Assembly: GCF_008369405.1 (NCBI RefSeq)
Contig: NZ_VSJJ01000006.1
Coordinates: 1-64,000, forward strand
DNA: 64,000 nt
Origin: Streptococcus cristatus
Lineage (GTDB): Bacteria; Bacillota; Bacilli; Lactobacillales; Streptococcaceae
Direction of reading: 5' to 3'
Shown: positions 46,490 to 56,046 of the stretch, one piece after another
Numbering within the stretch: the stretch's first letter is position 1
Layout: the number at the start of each line of letters is the position of its first letter
Notes under the pieces: generated by a model
What the model saw: the letters and a program-made list of their open reading frames with translations, nothing else
What the model was told of the DNA's origin: nothing
Databases searched by the model: none
Translations under genes and position numbers: made by a program

Positions 46490-46795
46490 ATGATTAAAAT
46501 TTTAGCAGCCTGCGGAGCAGGAGTAAACTCAAGTCACCAAATCAAGAGTGCTCTTGAGGAAGAATTGTCAAACCGCGGTTATGATGTGCATTGTGATGCG
46601 GTGATGGTTAAGGATGTCAATGAAGACCTTATGAAAGGTTATGATATCTTCACGCCAATCGCTGCAACAGATCTTGGTTTTGAACCAGGAATTCCAGTTA
46701 TCGAAGCTGGACCAATTTTGTTCCGTATTCCTGCAATGAGCGCTCCAGTGTTTGACAATATTGAAGCAGCTATTAAAGAACACGGACTAAGTTAA
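46490..46795 (+). CDS. PTS galactose/galactitol-type EIIB component
   Basis: A 101-residue EIIB of the lactose/cellobiose/GatB fold. The phosphorylated cysteine is C8 in ILAACGAGVNSSHQIK. It transfers phosphate from EIIA to the sugar bound by EIIC, encoded 52 bases downstream. Ribosome site CGGAGG is strong. Confidence 0.92.
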   Translation: MIKILAACGAGVNSSHQIKSALEEELSNRGYDVHCDAVMVKDVNEDLMKGYDIFTPIAATDLGFEPGIPVIEAGPILFRIPAMSAPVFDNIEAAIKEHGLS

Positions 46796-46847
46796 TCTAT
46801 TCTTTATCTTATTAACATTCATATAACAAAAAAAGGGAGGAATTATT

Positions 46848-48323
46848 ATGGATGTCATTATTGACCTAGCCAATAAGATTTTTAAACCCATCTTAGATAT
46901 GGGCGGTCCTATCATCATGCTGATCATCTTGACAGTATTGGCTTTACTATTTGGAGTGAAATTCTCCAAAGCGCTTGAAGGTGGTATCAAACTTGCCATC
47001 GCTCTTACTGGTATCGGTGCCATCATCGGTATGCTTAACGGAGCTTTCTCAGCTTCACTTGCTAAATTCGTTGAAAACACTGGTATCCAGTTGAACATCA
47101 CTGACGTTGGTTGGGCACCACTTGCAACCATCACTTGGGGTTCTCCATGGACCCTGTACTTCTTGCTCATCATGCTCATTGTCAATGTTGTGATGTTAGC
47201 TATAAAGAAAACAGATACATTGGATGTGGATATCTTTGATATTTGGCACTTGTCAATTACTGGCTTGCTCATCAAATGGTATGCAGATAAGAGCCATGTA
47301 AGTCCTGCTGTATCACTCTTGATTGCAACTTTAGCAGTTGTCTTGGTTGGTGTCTTGAAGATTATCAACTCTGACTTGATGAAACCAACCTTTGATGATT
47401 TGTTGAATGCGCCAAGTTCATCACCAATGACTTCAACTCACATGAACTACATGATGAACCCTGTTATCATGGTTTTGGATAAGATTTTTGACAAGTTCTT
47501 CCCTGGATTGGACAAATATGACTTCGATGCTGCCGCTTTGAATAAGAAAATCGGTTTCTGGGGATCTAAATTCTTCATCGGTTTCCTTCTTGGTGTAGTT
47601 ATCGGTATCATGGGAACTCCGCACCCAGTAGCAGGTGTAGAAGATGGCAACACATGGCAATTAGTTATTAAAGGCTGGTTGTCTCTCGGTTTGACTGCCG
47701 GTGTCTGCTTGGAGCTCTTCTCACTTATCGGATCATGGTTTATCGCAGCCGTGGAACCACTTTCACAAGGTATTACTAACGTAGCAACAAAACGTCTACA
47801 AGGACGTAAATTCAACATCGGTCTTGACTGGCCATTTATCGCTGGTCGTGCAGAAATCTGGGCCTGCGCTAACGTGCTTGCACCAATCATGTTGATTGAA
47901 GCAGTTCTGCTTTCTAATGTAGGGAACGGTATCTTGCCATTGGCTGGTATCATTGCGATGGGTGTGACACCTGCCCTTCTGGTTGTTACTCGTGGTAAAT
48001 TGCTTCGTATGATTGTCTTTGGAACTCTCTTGTTACCACTTTTCCTTCTCTCAGGTACACTGATTGCACCATTTGCGACAGAACTTGCTAAGGGTGTGGG
48101 TGCTTTCCCTGAAGGAGTTAGCCAAACTCAATTGATCACTCACTCAACACTTGAAGGACCAATCGAAAAACTCTTGGGCTGGACTATTGGTAATACTACT
48201 ACAGGTGATATTAAAGCTATCATTGGTGCTATTGTCTTCCTTGGTGCTTATATTGGAATCTTTGCTTGGTACAGAAAGCAAATGATCAAACGGAATGCGG
48301 AATATGCAGCAAAAGCAAAATAA
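46848..48323 (+). CDS. PTS galactose/galactitol-type EIIC permease
   Basis: A 491-residue membrane protein of the Gat EIIC family with about ten hydrophobic segments. Typical stretches are GGPIIMLIILTVLALLFGVK near the start, GVIIGIMGTPHPVAGVEDG-like loops and the conserved GLDWPFIAGRAEIWACANVL. It forms the sugar channel of the PTS with the two preceding genes. Sugar is delivered as galactose-6-phosphate, matching the lacAB isomerase downstream. A long hairpin follows. Confidence 0.92.
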   Translation: MDVIIDLANKIFKPILDMGGPIIMLIILTVLALLFGVKFSKALEGGIKLAIALTGIGAIIGMLNGAFSASLAKFVENTGIQLNITDVGWAPLATITWGSPWTLYFLLIMLIVNVVMLAIKKTDTLDVDIFDIWHLSITGLLIKWYADKSHVSPAVSLLIATLAVVLVGVLKIINSDLMKPTFDDLLNAPSSSPMTSTHMNYMMNPVIMVLDKIFDKFFPGLDKYDFDAAALNKKIGFWGSKFFIGFLLGVVIGIMGTPHPVAGVEDGNTWQLVIKGWLSLGLTAGVCLELFSLIGSWFIAAVEPLSQGITNVATKRLQGRKFNIGLDWPFIAGRAEIWACANVLAPIMLIEAVLLSNVGNGILPLAGIIAMGVTPALLVVTRGKLLRMIVFGTLLLPLFLLSGTLIAPFATELAKGVGAFPEGVSQTQLITHSTLEGPIEKLLGWTIGNTTTGDIKAIIGAIVFLGAYIGIFAWYRKQMIKRNAEYAAKAK

Positions 48324-48357
48324 TATCCGTTAACTATTGTTAAATATTGTAAGACTA

Positions 48358-48410
48358 GGGAAGCTAGATTGTCCATTTCCAAATGGGAATGTTGATAATC
48401 TAGCTTTTCC
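48358..48410 (+). terminator. Hairpin terminator after the PTS genes
   Basis: AAGCTAGATT (48361-48370) pairs with AATCTAGCTT (48397-48406); an inner stem CCATTT/AAATGG adds structure. A short T run follows. It may partly separate the PTS genes from the epimerase gene. Confidence 0.65.
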
Positions 48411-48487
48411 TATGTAATGAATAGAAAAGGCTAAGCAGAGAGAAGTCAGAAGCCTGCCTTTTTCTCTGAAGTAGAGAGGAGAATTGG

Positions 48488-49384
48488 ATGGTGATTACGC
48501 TAGAAAATGATGAATTGACAGTGCAGTTTAAGCAATTGGGAGGAGCGCTTTCTTCAATTAAGGATAAGGATGGTGTAGAATACCTCTGGCAGGGAGATGC
48601 AACCTATTGGAGCGGTCAAGCTCCAGTTCTTTTCCCCATTTGTGGGAGTTTGCGTAATGACACTGCTCACTATGCATTAAAAGATGGTCAAGAAGCGAGT
48701 GGAGTCATTCCACGGCATGGTCTCGTTCGCAAGAAAGAATTTGAATTGGTTGAACAAACAGATTCGACTGTGACTTTTGCTATTGAGGACACAGAGGAAA
48801 TGTTTCAGAACTATCCCTATCATTTCCGCTTATCGATTCGTTATAGCTTGATTGGTAAGAAGCTTCGTACCCAGTATATCGTAGAAAATCGTGGAGATAG
48901 TGGCGCCATGCCGTACTTTATCGGAGGTCATCCAGGATTTAACTGCCCTTTATTTGATGATGAAAATTATGAGGATTACTATTTGGAGTTTGAAGAGGAA
49001 GAAACTTGCAGCGTTCCTCTCTCTTATCCTGAAACTGGTATGTTGAACTTTTTCGAACGTTCAAGCTTCCTAGATCATCAAAAAGAACTAAATTTGAGCT
49101 ATGATATCTTTGCTAAAGATGCAGTGACCCTTGATGAGCTAAAATCGCGGACAGTTGCTCTTCGTTCTCGGAATCATGATAAAGGATTGCGTTTGGATTT
49201 TCAAGAATTTCCAAATCTAATTATCTGGTCAACTATCAACAAAGGGCCATTTATAGCCTTGGAACCTTGGTCAGGTTTGTCGACCTCGTTAGAAGAGGGT
49301 GATTATTTAGAAAGCAAGAAAAATGTCCGTCTACTCCCAGTAGGAGAAAAAGAAGAAATTGGATTTGATATCACTATTTTTTAA
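48488..49384 (+). CDS. Aldose 1-epimerase family protein (LacX-like)
   Basis: A 298-residue galactose-mutarotase-like beta-sandwich protein. WQGDATYWSGQAPVLFPICG, a conserved RHGLVRKKEFEL block and FIGGHPGFNCP (with the family's catalytic-type His) mark it as LacX/YihR-like. LacX is the extra gene of lactococcal lac operons. It probably interconverts anomers of galactose or galactose-6-phosphate. An upstream ATG/GTG choice exists (ATG 48488, GAGAGGAGAATTGG before it). Its end is 39 bases before the lacA promoter. Confidence 0.85.
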   Translation: MVITLENDELTVQFKQLGGALSSIKDKDGVEYLWQGDATYWSGQAPVLFPICGSLRNDTAHYALKDGQEASGVIPRHGLVRKKEFELVEQTDSTVTFAIEDTEEMFQNYPYHFRLSIRYSLIGKKLRTQYIVENRGDSGAMPYFIGGHPGFNCPLFDDENYEDYYLEFEEEETCSVPLSYPETGMLNFFERSSFLDHQKELNLSYDIFAKDAVTLDELKSRTVALRSRNHDKGLRLDFQEFPNLIIWSTINKGPFIALEPWSGLSTSLEEGDYLESKKNVRLLPVGEKEEIGFDITIF

Positions 49385-49400
49385 AGAAAAATTTTAAAAA

Positions 49401-49492
49401 TGTTTAAAAACAAACATATAATGTTGACATCGAACACAAAATGTTGTATTATAAACTTGTGAATCAAATAACGTTTAATGTTTTAAAACATT
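49401..49492 (+). promoter_or_regulatory. lacABCD promoter with operator-like palindromes
   Basis: -35 TTGACA (49424-49429), 17-base spacer, -10 TATTAT (49447-49452). Two inverted repeats flank it: TGTTT-N6-AAACA (49401-49416) upstream and AATGTTTTAAAACATT (49477-49492), a perfect 16-bp palindrome, between the promoter and ribosome site. Both carry TGTTT/AAACA, a plausible LacR operator pair. Confidence 0.65.
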
Positions 49493-49529
49493 TTAGTTCA
49501 TTATATAGAAAATTAAAGGAGGACTTAAC

Positions 49530-49955
49530 ATGTCTATTATCATTGGTGCAGATGCTGCAGGTTTGAGATTGAAAGAAGTTGTGAAAGACTTCTTGGAAAA
49601 AGAAAACTTCCACGTTGTGGATGTTACAGCTGAAGGTCAAGACTTTGTCGATGTGACTCTTGCTGTTGCTGCAGAAGTAAACAAAGAAGAACAGAACCTT
49701 GGTATCGTGATTGATGCCTATGGTGCTGGTCCATTTATGGTCGCAACAAAAATCAAAGGAATGGTTGCCGCAGAAGTATCTGACGAACGTTCAGCTTATA
49801 TGACTCGTGGACACAACAACTCACGTATGATCACTATGGGTGCAGAAGTCGTTGGTGATGAATTGGCGAAAAATATTGCTAAAGGATTTGTTAACGGTAA
49901 ATACGACGGTGGTCGTCACCAAATCAGGGTCGATATGTTGAACAAAATGTGCTAA
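49530..49955 (+). CDS. lacA: Galactose-6-phosphate isomerase subunit LacA
   Basis: A 141-residue RpiB/LacAB family subunit: [20 protein letters not shown] at the start and [20 protein letters not shown]. With LacB it converts galactose-6-phosphate to tagatose-6-phosphate. It heads lacABCD behind its own promoter and ribosome site AAAGGAGG. Confidence 0.95.
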   Translation: MSIIIGADAAGLRLKEVVKDFLEKENFHVVDVTAEGQDFVDVTLAVAAEVNKEEQNLGIVIDAYGAGPFMVATKIKGMVAAEVSDERSAYMTRGHNNSRMITMGAEVVGDELAKNIAKGFVNGKYDGGRHQIRVDMLNKMC

Positions 49956-49985
49956 TTAGATTACAGTAAGAAAGGTAAGATAAAA

Positions 49986-50501
49986 ATGAGAATTGCAATT
50001 GGATGTGACCACATCGTAACAGATGAAAAAATGGCGGTTTCAGAATTTTTGAAATCAAAAGGACATGAAGTCATTGACTTTGGTACTTACGATCATGCTC
50101 GTACACACTACCCAATTTTTGGTAAAAAAGTGGGGGAAGCTGTAACTAGCGGTCAAGCTGATCTTGGGGTATGTATCTGTGGTACTGGAGTTGGTATCAA
50201 CAACGCTGTAAATAAAGTTCCTGGAGTCCGTTCTGCTTTGGTTCGTGATATGACAACAGCTCTTTACGCTAAAGAACAGTTGAATGCCAACGTTATTGGT
50301 TTTGGTGGAAAAATCACTGGTGAATTGCTCATGTGCGATATTATTGAAGCTTTCATCAATGCTGAATATAAACCATCTGAAGAAAACAAAAAATTAATTG
50401 CTAAAATCGAGCACGTTGAAACTCACAATGCTCATCAAGCAGATGCAAACTTCTTTACAGAATTCCTTGAAAAATGGGATCGCGGTGAGTACCACGACTA
50501 A
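49986..50501 (+). CDS. lacB: Galactose-6-phosphate isomerase subunit LacB
   Basis: A 171-residue RpiB/LacAB family subunit; [20 protein letters not shown] opens it and [20 protein letters not shown] holds the catalytic cysteine region. Partner of LacA, 30 bases downstream of it; lacC follows after 10 bases. Confidence 0.96.
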   Translation: MRIAIGCDHIVTDEKMAVSEFLKSKGHEVIDFGTYDHARTHYPIFGKKVGEAVTSGQADLGVCICGTGVGINNAVNKVPGVRSALVRDMTTALYAKEQLNANVIGFGGKITGELLMCDIIEAFINAEYKPSEENKKLIAKIEHVETHNAHQADANFFTEFLEKWDRGEYHD

Positions 50502-50511
50502 GAGGTGACGC

Positions 50512-51441
50512 ATGATTTTAACAGTCACAATGAATCCATCCATTGATATTTCTTATCCTTTGGATGAATTAAAAATTGATACTGTCAACCGTGTGGTGGA
50601 CGTGACCAAGACAGCTGGTGGTAAAGGGCTCAATGTTACACGAGTGCTTTCAGAATTTGGTGATTCTGTTGCTGCTACAGGTTTAGTTGGTGGCAAACTT
50701 GGTGAGTTTTTGGTAGAACATATCGATGATAAGGTTAGTAAACATTTCTTCACCATTCAAGGAGAAACACGTAACTGTATCGCTATTCTACACGGAGACA
50801 ACCAAACAGAAATTCTTGAGAAAGGGCCTGAAGTTCTGGAACAAGAAGGTCAAGATTTCTTGGCTCATTTCGAGAATCTCCTTGACACCGTGGAAGTAGT
50901 GGCTATTTCTGGTAGTCTTCCAGCAGGTCTTCCGGTTGATTACTATGCAAACTTGGTAGAGCTTGCTAATCGCGCAGGAAAACCAGTTGTTCTGGATTGC
51001 TCAGGTGCTGCCCTTCAGGCAGTTCTTGAATCACCCCACAAACCAACAGTAATCAAACCAAATAACGAAGAATTATCTCAGCTTCTTGGGAAAGAAGTTT
51101 CAGAAGATTTGGATGAATTAAAAGAAGTTCTTCAAGAGCCTCTATTTGCAGGGATTGAGTGGATTATCGTTTCACTTGGTGCAAATGGTGCTTTTGCAAA
51201 ACATGGTGATACTTTCTACAAGGTAGATATTCCAAGAATTCAGGTAGTCAATCCTGTCGGATCTGGAGATTCTACTGTGGCAGGGATTTCTTCAGGACTT
51301 CTTCATAAGGAATTGGATGCAGAACTTCTCATCAAGGCTAATGTCCTTGGTATGCTCAATGCTCAAGAAAAAATGACAGGTCATGTCAATATGGCCAACT
51401 ATCAAGCTCTATATGATCAATTAATAGTAAAAGAGGTATAA
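50512..51441 (+). CDS. lacC: Tagatose-6-phosphate kinase
   Basis: A 309-residue PfkB-family sugar kinase. [15 protein letters not shown] near residue 34 is the first signature and [12 protein letters not shown] near 247 the second, with catalytic Asp in GSGD. It phosphorylates tagatose-6-phosphate to the 1,6-bisphosphate. One base separates its stop from lacD. Confidence 0.95.
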   Translation: MILTVTMNPSIDISYPLDELKIDTVNRVVDVTKTAGGKGLNVTRVLSEFGDSVAATGLVGGKLGEFLVEHIDDKVSKHFFTIQGETRNCIAILHGDNQTEILEKGPEVLEQEGQDFLAHFENLLDTVEVVAISGSLPAGLPVDYYANLVELANRAGKPVVLDCSGAALQAVLESPHKPTVIKPNNEELSQLLGKEVSEDLDELKEVLQEPLFAGIEWIIVSLGANGAFAKHGDTFYKVDIPRIQVVNPVGSGDSTVAGISSGLLHKELDAELLIKANVLGMLNAQEKMTGHVNMANYQALYDQLIVKEV

Positions 51442-51442
51442 A

Positions 51443-52423
51443 ATGGCTTTAACAGAAAACAAACGTGCATACTTAGAAAAACTTTCAGATGAAAATGGCA
51501 TCATCTCAGCTCTTGCCTTTGACCAACGTGGTGCTTTGAAACGCCTCATGGCTCAATACCAAACAGAGGAACCAACAGTAGCTCAAATGGAAGAACTCAA
51601 AGTCTTGGTTGCAGATGAATTGACAAAATACGCGTCATCTATGCTTTTAGACCCAGAGTATGGACTTCCAGCTACAAAAGCTCTTGCACCAAATGCTGGT
51701 CTTCTCCTTGCTTATGAAAAAACAGGTTATGACACAACAAGCACTAAACGCTTGCCAGACTGCTTGGATGTTTGGTCTGCAAAACGCATTAAAGAACAAG
51801 GTGCGGATGCAGTCAAGTTCTTGCTTTACTACGATGTAGACAGTTCTGACGAACTCAACCAACAAAAACAAGCCTACATCGAACGCATCGGTTCTGAGTG
51901 TGTGGCGGAAGACATTCCTTTCTTCCTTGAAATCCTCGCTTACGATGAAAAAATCGCTGACGCAGGTTCTGCAGAATACGCCAAAGTAAAACCACGCAAG
52001 GTCATTGAAGCGATGAAAGTTTTCTCAGATCCACGCTTCAATATTGATGTCTTGAAAGTGGAAGTTCCAGTTAACGTTAAATACGTTGAAGGCTTTGGTG
52101 ATGGCGAAGTGGTTCATACAAAAGCTGAAGCAGCTGCCTTCTTTAAGGAACAAGATGAAGCGACTAACCTGCCATACATCTATTTGAGTGCGGGTGTATC
52201 TGCGAAACTTTTCCAAGAAACACTTGTTTTCGCTCATGATTCAGGTGCCAACTTCAACGGCGTTCTTTGCGGACGTGCGACTTGGGCTGGCAGTGTCAAA
52301 GACTACATTGAGCAAGGCGAAGAAGCAGCTCGCAAGTGGCTTCGTACAACTGGTTTTGAAAACATTGATGAGCTCAACAAGGTTCTTCAACAGACTGCGA
52401 CTTCTTGGAAGGAACGCATCTAA
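51443..52423 (+). CDS. lacD: Tagatose-1,6-bisphosphate aldolase
   Basis: A 326-residue class I aldolase of the LacD family: [29 protein letters not shown] with the KFLLY region, [16 protein letters not shown] (Schiff-base-type lysine) and [17 protein letters not shown]. It splits tagatose bisphosphate to DHAP and glyceraldehyde-3-phosphate, ending the pathway. In S. pyogenes a LacD paralogue also acts as a regulator. High codon bias. No lacF, lacE or lacG follows; a terminator does. Confidence 0.96.
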   Translation: MALTENKRAYLEKLSDENGIISALAFDQRGALKRLMAQYQTEEPTVAQMEELKVLVADELTKYASSMLLDPEYGLPATKALAPNAGLLLAYEKTGYDTTSTKRLPDCLDVWSAKRIKEQGADAVKFLLYYDVDSSDELNQQKQAYIERIGSECVAEDIPFFLEILAYDEKIADAGSAEYAKVKPRKVIEAMKVFSDPRFNIDVLKVEVPVNVKYVEGFGDGEVVHTKAEAAAFFKEQDEATNLPYIYLSAGVSAKLFQETLVFAHDSGANFNGVLCGRATWAGSVKDYIEQGEEAARKWLRTTGFENIDELNKVLQQTATSWKERI

Positions 52424-52440
52424 TCTTGATTTTAGCATTC

Positions 52441-52479
52441 AAAAAACGTAGTAAGTTTTAGGACTTGCTACGTTTTTCT
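52441..52479. terminator. Bidirectional terminator after lacD
   Basis: AACGTAGTAAGT (52445-52456) pairs with ACTTGCTACGTT (one G-U), with A-runs left and T-runs right; it can serve the convergent GIY-YIG gene too. Confidence 0.85.
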
Positions 52480-52721
52480 TCTATATAAGCTAGTTTTTCA
52501 GCCCGTTTCTTCTTTTTGAAAAGAGCTTCAGCCGACATGGCTGCAGATTTGTCGGGGTATTCTTCTTGATAAATGAGTGTGACGGGCAATCGGGCGCGAG
52601 TGTACTTGGCTCCTTTTCCAGCTTGATGTGTGTTGAGACGAGCTTCTACATCTGTGGTATAGCCTGTGTAGAGGGTGCCGTCTCCACATTCAAGGACGTA
52701 CATATAGGCTTTATTTTCCAT
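52458..52721 (-). CDS. GIY-YIG nuclease-fold protein (YhbQ/UPF0213 type)
   Basis: An 87-residue single-domain GIY-YIG protein: [30 protein letters not shown] with the GIY/YIG-equivalent Y-V and Y-T-G-Y, followed by [19 protein letters not shown]. The family is related to UvrC and SLX1 nucleases; a DNA repair role is suspected. It overlaps the 3' end of the upstream methyltransferase gene by 11 bp, the usual pairing in streptococci. Confidence 0.9.
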   Translation of the reverse strand: MENKAYMYVLECGDGTLYTGYTTDVEARLNTHQAGKGAKYTRARLPVTLIYQEEYPDKSAAMSAEALFKKKKRAEKLAYIEEKRSKS

Positions 52722-53457
52722 AGTAAATCTCTTGAATTTCTGGTGTATAGCTGCCGTCTTGCTCGTGGATAAAGAGAGGCGGGAGGATTTTCAGACCGTC
52801 CGGTGAACCATCTTTAATAGCCTCAATTAAGAGCATGTTGGCTTCCCTACCCTGCTTGGGATAGACAAACTGGATGCGCTTGGGCGCTAGATTATGGCCT
52901 TTCATGGTCTCTAAAATATCCAAAAATCGGTCAGGACGATGGACCATGGCTAAGCGACCATTGGACTTGAGGACTCGCTGGGCAATTGCACAAATCTCTT
53001 CTAAATTGGTAGCGACTTCGTGACGGGCTAGCAAATAATGTTCACTGCCGTTGAGATTGGAATGTTCATCGACCTTGAAATAGGGAGGATTGCAGAGAAT
53101 GATATCAACCTTGCTGCCAGAGATGTGGTTGCCTAGATTTTTCAAGTCATCATGGATAACCTGCATCTGTTGAGCAAGGTCATTTAGTTCAATGGAGCGC
53201 TGGGCCATATCGGCTAGACGCTCCTGAATCTCTACAGCTATAATTTGAGCCTTAGTGCGAGTACTTGCAAAAAGGCCGACTGCCCCATTTCCAGCACAGA
53301 GATCGACGATTAATCCCCGATTGGGAAGTTTGGGAAAGCGAGAAAGCAGAACGCTGTCAACCGAGTAGCTGAAGACCTCACTATTTTGAATGATTTTAAT
53401 ATCAGTAGAAAAGAGCTGATTAACTCTTTCTCCGTCTTTTAATTTTGCTTCTGTCAT
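52711..53457 (-). CDS. tRNA1(Val) A37 N6-methyltransferase (TrmN6/YfiC family)
   Basis: A 248-residue methyltransferase: SAM motif [15 protein letters not shown] near residue 50, acidic strand [11 protein letters not shown] and catalytic NPPYFKVDE near 122. The NPPY group methylates adenine N6; the closest characterised relative modifies A37 of tRNA-Val. It is followed and overlapped by the GIY-YIG gene. Substrate inferred by family. Confidence 0.9.
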   Translation of the reverse strand: MTEAKLKDGERVNQLFSTDIKIIQNSEVFSYSVDSVLLSRFPKLPNRGLIVDLCAGNGAVGLFASTRTKAQIIAVEIQERLADMAQRSIELNDLAQQMQVIHDDLKNLGNHISGSKVDIILCNPPYFKVDEHSNLNGSEHYLLARHEVATNLEEICAIAQRVLKSNGRLAMVHRPDRFLDILETMKGHNLAPKRIQFVYPKQGREANMLLIEAIKDGSPDGLKILPPLFIHEQDGSYTPEIQEIYYGK

Positions 53458-53513
53458 ACCAACATTATAGCATGATTAAGTGCTATTCCAAAGAAGAAAG
53501 AGAAACTTTATAG

Positions 53514-53548
53514 GAAAAAACACCTGACAGACATAGTCAGGTGCGAAT
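53514..53548 (-). terminator. Terminator of the P-type ATPase gene (minus strand)
   Basis: CACCTGAC (53521-53528) pairs perfectly with GTCAGGTG (53536-53543); on the minus strand the stem is followed by T6. Confidence 0.88.
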
Positions 53549-53549
53549 T

Positions 53550-55889
53550 TTAGTTGAATTCATATTTTTGCTTGATGGTACAAGCGATGAAAATTCCGAT
53601 AAAGAAAACCATGAGAATCAGATAGACTGGTAAAGTTGCGGCTGTCAGCGTTGCAATTTCCAAAAGGTGCTGCAGGACAAAGGCTGATAAATAGAAGCCA
53701 AAGACAGAGAAGATAATGAGCAGGCTGCGCCAGAGGTTGAGTGGCAGACAGGCCCGGATAACTGACAGGAAGCTGATGCTGCCTAGCAAGTAGTAGGTCA
53801 GGGTGGACATTTCTATGTCGCTCCAGCCATGGTTGCTGCCCCAGATACGGACAAATAGCACACTGAAGATAATCATGAGGGAACTTGGCAGAGCTAGCTG
53901 CAGGGAGCGTTTGAGGAAGTGCTTTTCAACTGGCTTGATATTGCGCTCAAAGGTGAGGACAAAGGGTGGGAAGCCTTCGACAAACTGGTCAATCAGGGTG
54001 ATTTGAATCGGAATGAATGGGAAAATCAAGAGATATTCTGGCTTACCTAACAAGACACTGGCGATACAGATGATAGCTAGGAGGAAGGAATAAATGGTCT
54101 TGATGAAGAAAATCGGAGCAATCCGGCCGATATTGTTAACGACCCGGCGGCCTTCAAAAAGAATCTCAGGAACATCGTTAAAGTCGGAGTTCAGAAGGAC
54201 CAGGTTGGCAATCTGCCGAGTTGCGGGGTCGCCCTCAGCCATGACGATGGAGCAGTCTGCTTCGCGCAAGGCCAAGATATCATTAACCCCATCTCCCGTC
54301 ATGGCTGTTGTCCGACCGGCGGCCTTAAGAGTCTGGATGAGCAGTTTTTTCTGATGGGGAGAAACACGGCCGAAGATGGCTGTTTCTTCAGCTTGCTCAA
54401 CCAGTTCTTGATCGCTGATTTTAGAGCAGTCGATGTAGCTGTCGTAGTTGGCAAATCCAGCCTGGCTCGCGATATGGGAAACGGTCACAGGATTGTCACC
54501 AGAGATGATTTTCAGATCAACATCCTGAGAGCGCAGGTAGTCCAGTGTCTCAGCCGCTCCCTCACGAATAGGATCAGTGATTTCCAGAACAGCCAGAGCA
54601 GTCATATCTTCAGGCAGTTGGATGCTATGTTTGTCTAGCACTTGGTCGCTGTGAGCCAGCACCAAAACCCGCGATCCGCGTTTTTGAGCCTCTCCAACCG
54701 CTGCAGGATTGCTGTCCAGCAGCATTTCGGGCGCTCCCAGAAAGATGGTTCCAACACTTGATAAATGCATAGCGCCCCATTTTCGGTCACTAGAAAATGG
54801 GATGACATTGTCGCTAGTATAGGTGTGCTCCAGGTGGCCGTATCCCTTACGGATAGCCTGGGCAGTTGGGTTATTATCCTCACTGGTTTGGATGTAGGCT
54901 GCTAAGATTTGGTTGACAGTCTCATCAGAAAACTTATCCGATAGGCTATGCAAGGCTTCAACAGTCATCTTGCCTTGGGTAATTGTCCCAGTCTTGTCAA
55001 GACAGAGAGTATCCACTCGAGCCAAGGTCTCAACAGAATACATTTCCTGGACAAGAACCTTACGCATACCTAGCTTAATGACAGCTGTCAGGAGTGATGT
55101 GACTGTCAGCAGGGCGATTCCCTTAGGCAGCATACCCAAAAGAGCTGTCGAGCTGGTAATGACAGAGTTTTTGACAGGCAGTCCCTTTATCATCAGAGCT
55201 TCAAAGAAGAGTGCCAATCCGAAAGGAATGATGATTTTTCCGGTAAAACGGGAAATTTTGCCAAGATTGTATAGAATCCGCGAGTTGATAGGCTTGAGGG
55301 TTTTAGCCTCAGTCATGAGCTTGTTGGCATAGTTGTCTGCGCCGACATGATGCACCTCAGCATAGATCTGCCCACTGACCAGAAAGCTACCGGACAGCAG
55401 CTCAGCGCCTTCTTCCTTGAGAACCAAGTCACTCTCCCCTGTCAGCATGGCTTCATTGGCTTCGGCAACACCCTTTACCACACGGGCATCACTGGGAATT
55501 TGCTCGCCGGCTGACGGCTTGATCAGGTCGCCCAGCACAATTTCTTCTGGCTGAATCTTAACTTCCTGGCCGTCGCGGATGACCGTGACCAGCTCTCGGC
55601 TGACCAGATTTAGCTTGTCAATCATGTGTTTGGCTCGTAGTTCCGTAATGATACCAGTGACGGCGTTAAAGCTGATGACGGCGAAAAAGACCAGATTGCT
55701 CCATGCTTGGACAGAGACCAAGGCCAGAGCGATCACAAAGTTAAGGGCATTAAAAAGGGTGAAAACATTCCGCTTAACGATTTGCCAGTTACTGGTGCTC
55801 GTGTCACTTGTAAAATCGTTGGTCAAGCCCTGCGAAATCTTTTCATCTACTTGGGTTTGGTTTAAACCGATTAATTCTTTCTTGTTCAT
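53550..55889 (-). CDS. P-type cation-transporting ATPase (P2/CtpE-like)
   Basis: A 779-residue E1-E2 ATPase. Actuator motif MLTGESDL, phosphorylation site LCLDKTGTIT, MTGDGVNDILALREADCSI hinge motif and two N-terminal, two central and about six C-terminal helices are present. There is no N-terminal metal-binding domain. The helix-4 sequence LLGMLPKGIALL resembles the calcium/magnesium-type group and mycobacterial CtpE; cation not certain. It is monocistronic. I found no manganese-riboswitch-like leader in the 157 bases upstream. Confidence 0.9.
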   Translation of the reverse strand: MNKKELIGLNQTQVDEKISQGLTNDFTSDTSTSNWQIVKRNVFTLFNALNFVIALALVSVQAWSNLVFFAVISFNAVTGIITELRAKHMIDKLNLVSRELVTVIRDGQEVKIQPEEIVLGDLIKPSAGEQIPSDARVVKGVAEANEAMLTGESDLVLKEEGAELLSGSFLVSGQIYAEVHHVGADNYANKLMTEAKTLKPINSRILYNLGKISRFTGKIIIPFGLALFFEALMIKGLPVKNSVITSSTALLGMLPKGIALLTVTSLLTAVIKLGMRKVLVQEMYSVETLARVDTLCLDKTGTITQGKMTVEALHSLSDKFSDETVNQILAAYIQTSEDNNPTAQAIRKGYGHLEHTYTSDNVIPFSSDRKWGAMHLSSVGTIFLGAPEMLLDSNPAAVGEAQKRGSRVLVLAHSDQVLDKHSIQLPEDMTALAVLEITDPIREGAAETLDYLRSQDVDLKIISGDNPVTVSHIASQAGFANYDSYIDCSKISDQELVEQAEETAIFGRVSPHQKKLLIQTLKAAGRTTAMTGDGVNDILALREADCSIVMAEGDPATRQIANLVLLNSDFNDVPEILFEGRRVVNNIGRIAPIFFIKTIYSFLLAIICIASVLLGKPEYLLIFPFIPIQITLIDQFVEGFPPFVLTFERNIKPVEKHFLKRSLQLALPSSLMIIFSVLFVRIWGSNHGWSDIEMSTLTYYLLGSISFLSVIRACLPLNLWRSLLIIFSVFGFYLSAFVLQHLLEIATLTAATLPVYLILMVFFIGIFIACTIKQKYEFN

Positions 55890-55962
55890 GAGATTAATGA
55901 TACCATTTTTTTAGGGAAATGGCTATCAGAATCCGCTGTTACAGCCAAAGTTTGGAAAAACA

Positions 55963-55991
55963 TTGCAGACTATAAGGGTATAAGGTATAAT
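55963..55991 (+). promoter_or_regulatory. plsC promoter
   Basis: TTGCAG (55963-55968), 17-base spacer, TATAAT (55986-55991), 56 bases before the start. Confidence 0.7.
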
Positions 55992-56046
55992 GGGAAAGGA
56001 CCTAATTGATTTCAAGTACAATCACAGTTTGTAAGAAGGAGAATTT

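Noticed and set aside
53803..54006. A plus-strand frame whose translation contains GRASCRERL, nearly the peptide produced by translated Illumina adapter sequence
   Set aside because: The nucleotides (GGCAGAGCTAGCTGCAGGGA) differ from the adapter, and the minus strand here is continuous P-type ATPase coding sequence (KRSLQLALPSS). It is coincidence and not contamination.
55890..56046. Possible manganese riboswitch before the P-type ATPase, as known for another streptococcal ATPase
   Set aside because: I could not find the yybP-ykoY conserved loops in this short interval, and the ATPase belongs to a different length class.
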